A DNA stretch of 64,000 nucleotides from Xestospongia bergquistia. Taxonomy: Eukaryota > Porifera > Demospongiae > Haplosclerida > Petrosiidae. Below the pieces are notes generated by a model. That model searched no databases and was not told the origin of the DNA. It was given only the letters and a program-made list of their open reading frames with translations. Position 1 is the stretch's first letter. Each line of letters opens with the position of its first letter. The stretch lies in NCBI GenBank assembly GCA_963965975.1, contig OZ014412.1:9901849-9965848 (forward strand). Direction: 5' to 3'. This document shows positions 62,606-64,000 of the stretch, piece by piece. The translations under genes were made by a program, and so were the position numbers.

Positions 62606-64000
62606 CAGGGCGTAGGAACAGGGAGGCCACAGGGGCCAGGGCCCCCCACTTTTTTGGTCGTGGTTTGCCATAGTCATGTACAACACTCACACACGATGAC
62701 ATGCAACTACTACTTGACTACTAACGGCAAGATGAAGGATCTATAACTAATAATAAGTATGGAGGTTAATGCCTAGCTATGCTTATCAGCCAGCAAAGCC
62801 ATACTCGTTCCGACCTACGGTACCTACAGTTTTAGCATCAGTGCGCACTAATTCGGAATAGCACTATTTTAATATTTCACCATTGCGCTAAATTAGATAT
62901 TCCACATTGTGAGTATGGCCGACTCTCAGAGAAGAATCGATCAATTTTTTCTCATCTCCAATGATACGAAAGAATATGATGAAATTAATTCAGTTGATGG
63001 AGAACAAGACTTGTCCGATAACCACACGGATACCGACAATGAAGCAGAGGCTGATGCATGTGAGTGCCAATGTTGTTCTAATGTAAGTACACCTTATCAT
63101 CCGCTGGAGCTAAGCCAATCAAAGACGACCAAGTTGTATAACAGTGAATCTAAAGCAAAGTCCCATTCAAAAATGATTCAAAGTAGATGGTATGAGCTAC
63201 ATCCTTGGATTAGTGTGTGTACTTCAAAATACAGAATATATTGTTCAACTTGTCTAACTGCTAAAGAGCAAGGCTTGCTGAACACTAAATATAAACAGAC
63301 AGCGTTTGTTGATGGCTCTTAGCTCATTTCGAATACATGAATCAAGAAGTATGCATAAAGATTCTATTCTAAAGCTAACGGCTAAGAATAAAGGTGTTGG
63401 CATAGATGCTCAGCTAAGTGCTCAGCTCAGCAGTGACCAAAAGTATCATCAATTAATGTTCATTAAACTTCTCCATGCTGTTCAGTTTCTTGCAAGGCAA
63501 GGACTACATTTTTGTGGCCATAAAGTGGATGTAGAAGCCTTTAGTGGTAATCTCTATCAGTTACTTCTACTGCAGGCAAAGGATAGCCCACAAATGATTT
63601 CTTGGCTAGAGATAAAGCAGTACATTTCACCAGAAATTATAAATGAAGTAATCACTTCTATGGGCCAGTGTGTTTTGCGCAAAATTTTAGCTGAAGTTTG
63701 TACTTCTTTGTGGTATTCAATTATTGTAGATGAAGCTACAGATATAGCTCATAATGAACAAATGTCAGTCTCAGTAAGGTGGGTAGACAACTGCTATTGT
63801 ATTAATGAATGCACAATTGGCCTTCTTCAACTGCCAAGCACTTTGGCAGAAACTATTTTTCAAGCGGAGAAAGATATCTTAATCAGGTGTTCACTGCTGA
63901 TCAATCAATGTCAAGGGCAGGCCTATGATGGGGCAGCCAACATGAGTGGCATTAGAAAAAGAGTTCAGGCACTCTTTAAAAAGGAAGTTCGTCAGGCACT
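62606..64000 (+). mobile_element. hAT-superfamily transposon, 5' part (runs off the window)
   Basis: It begins with the terminal-repeat-like CAGGGCGTAGGAACAGG and a GGGGCCAGGGCCCCCC palindromic block, both typical of hAT elements that encode ZMYM1/DUF4371-type transposases. The transposase frame starts 303 nt later. The 3' terminal repeat and target-site duplication lie outside the window. Confidence 0.6.
62909..64000 (+). pseudogene. hAT/ZMYM1-like transposase (TTF-type finger + DUF4371), 3' partial with one frameshift
   Basis: Frame 1 (62909-63322) has an N-terminal QRRIDQFF, an acidic low-complexity stretch with CECQCC, and a TTF-type zinc-finger region with RIYCSTC before ending FVDGS. 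The protein continues in another frame from about 63312 with SSFRIHESRSMHK to the window edge. It includes the hAT catalytic start SIIVDEATDIAHNEQMSV (~63719-63772) and the CQGQAYDGAANMSG block (~63909-63950), both well preserved. A deletion near 63312-63322 joins the two frames. The preserved second part suggests a fairly young copy. Transposase function would need the frameshift to be an error. Confidence 0.8.

Overview
This is eukaryotic, AT-rich genomic DNA with short spliced exons, introns as small as about 44-50 nt, and many decayed transposons. The giant RNF213-type genes, a lineage-style tyrosine-kinase-like pseudogene and the intron style suggest an early-branching animal, most likely a demosponge such as Amphimedon. 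That assignment is inference from family knowledge; no search was run.

Two same-strand tandem paralogues of an RNF213/mysterin-like giant AAA+ protein dominate the window. Copy A (171-19493) enters from the left edge, so its first ~25 exons are missing. I trace 47 exons from the AAA2 region to the stop. Copy B (28178-58794) appears complete. I trace 72 exons whose phases join without a break into about 5,354 codons, close to the length of vertebrate RNF213. Both keep the RNF213 core: the active AAA3 and AAA4 P-loops, their Walker B motifs and the C-terminal helical shell. Along the traced exons I find no cysteine/histidine cluster for a RING or for the RZ finger. Instead both proteins end in one SAM domain followed by a second SAM-like segment. 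Copy A carries a 1-nt frameshift in exon 37 that would remove the C-terminal end including the SAM tail, although the downstream exons are still well preserved.

The spacer between the paralogues (19494-28177) holds a decayed protein-kinase gene, a short tRNA-like/SINE-like stretch and a ~246-bp tandem array of 14-15 units. On the minus strand it holds a pogo/Tigger-like transposase relic whose DDE core is missing. Each array unit contains, on the minus strand, a copy of the last recognisable exon of that relic with an apparent acceptor and donor, so the array looks like an amplified exon-plus-intron unit.

The right flank (58795-64000) is a transposon graveyard. In order it has a TA microsatellite, an ACTTG-rich repeat next to a hAT transposase C-terminal fragment, a minus-strand Ty3/gypsy integrase fossil, and a possible plus-strand LTR with primer-binding site. 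A promoter/first-exon-like stretch follows, and then the 5' part of a hAT/ZMYM1-like element with its terminal repeat and a frameshifted transposase running off the right edge.
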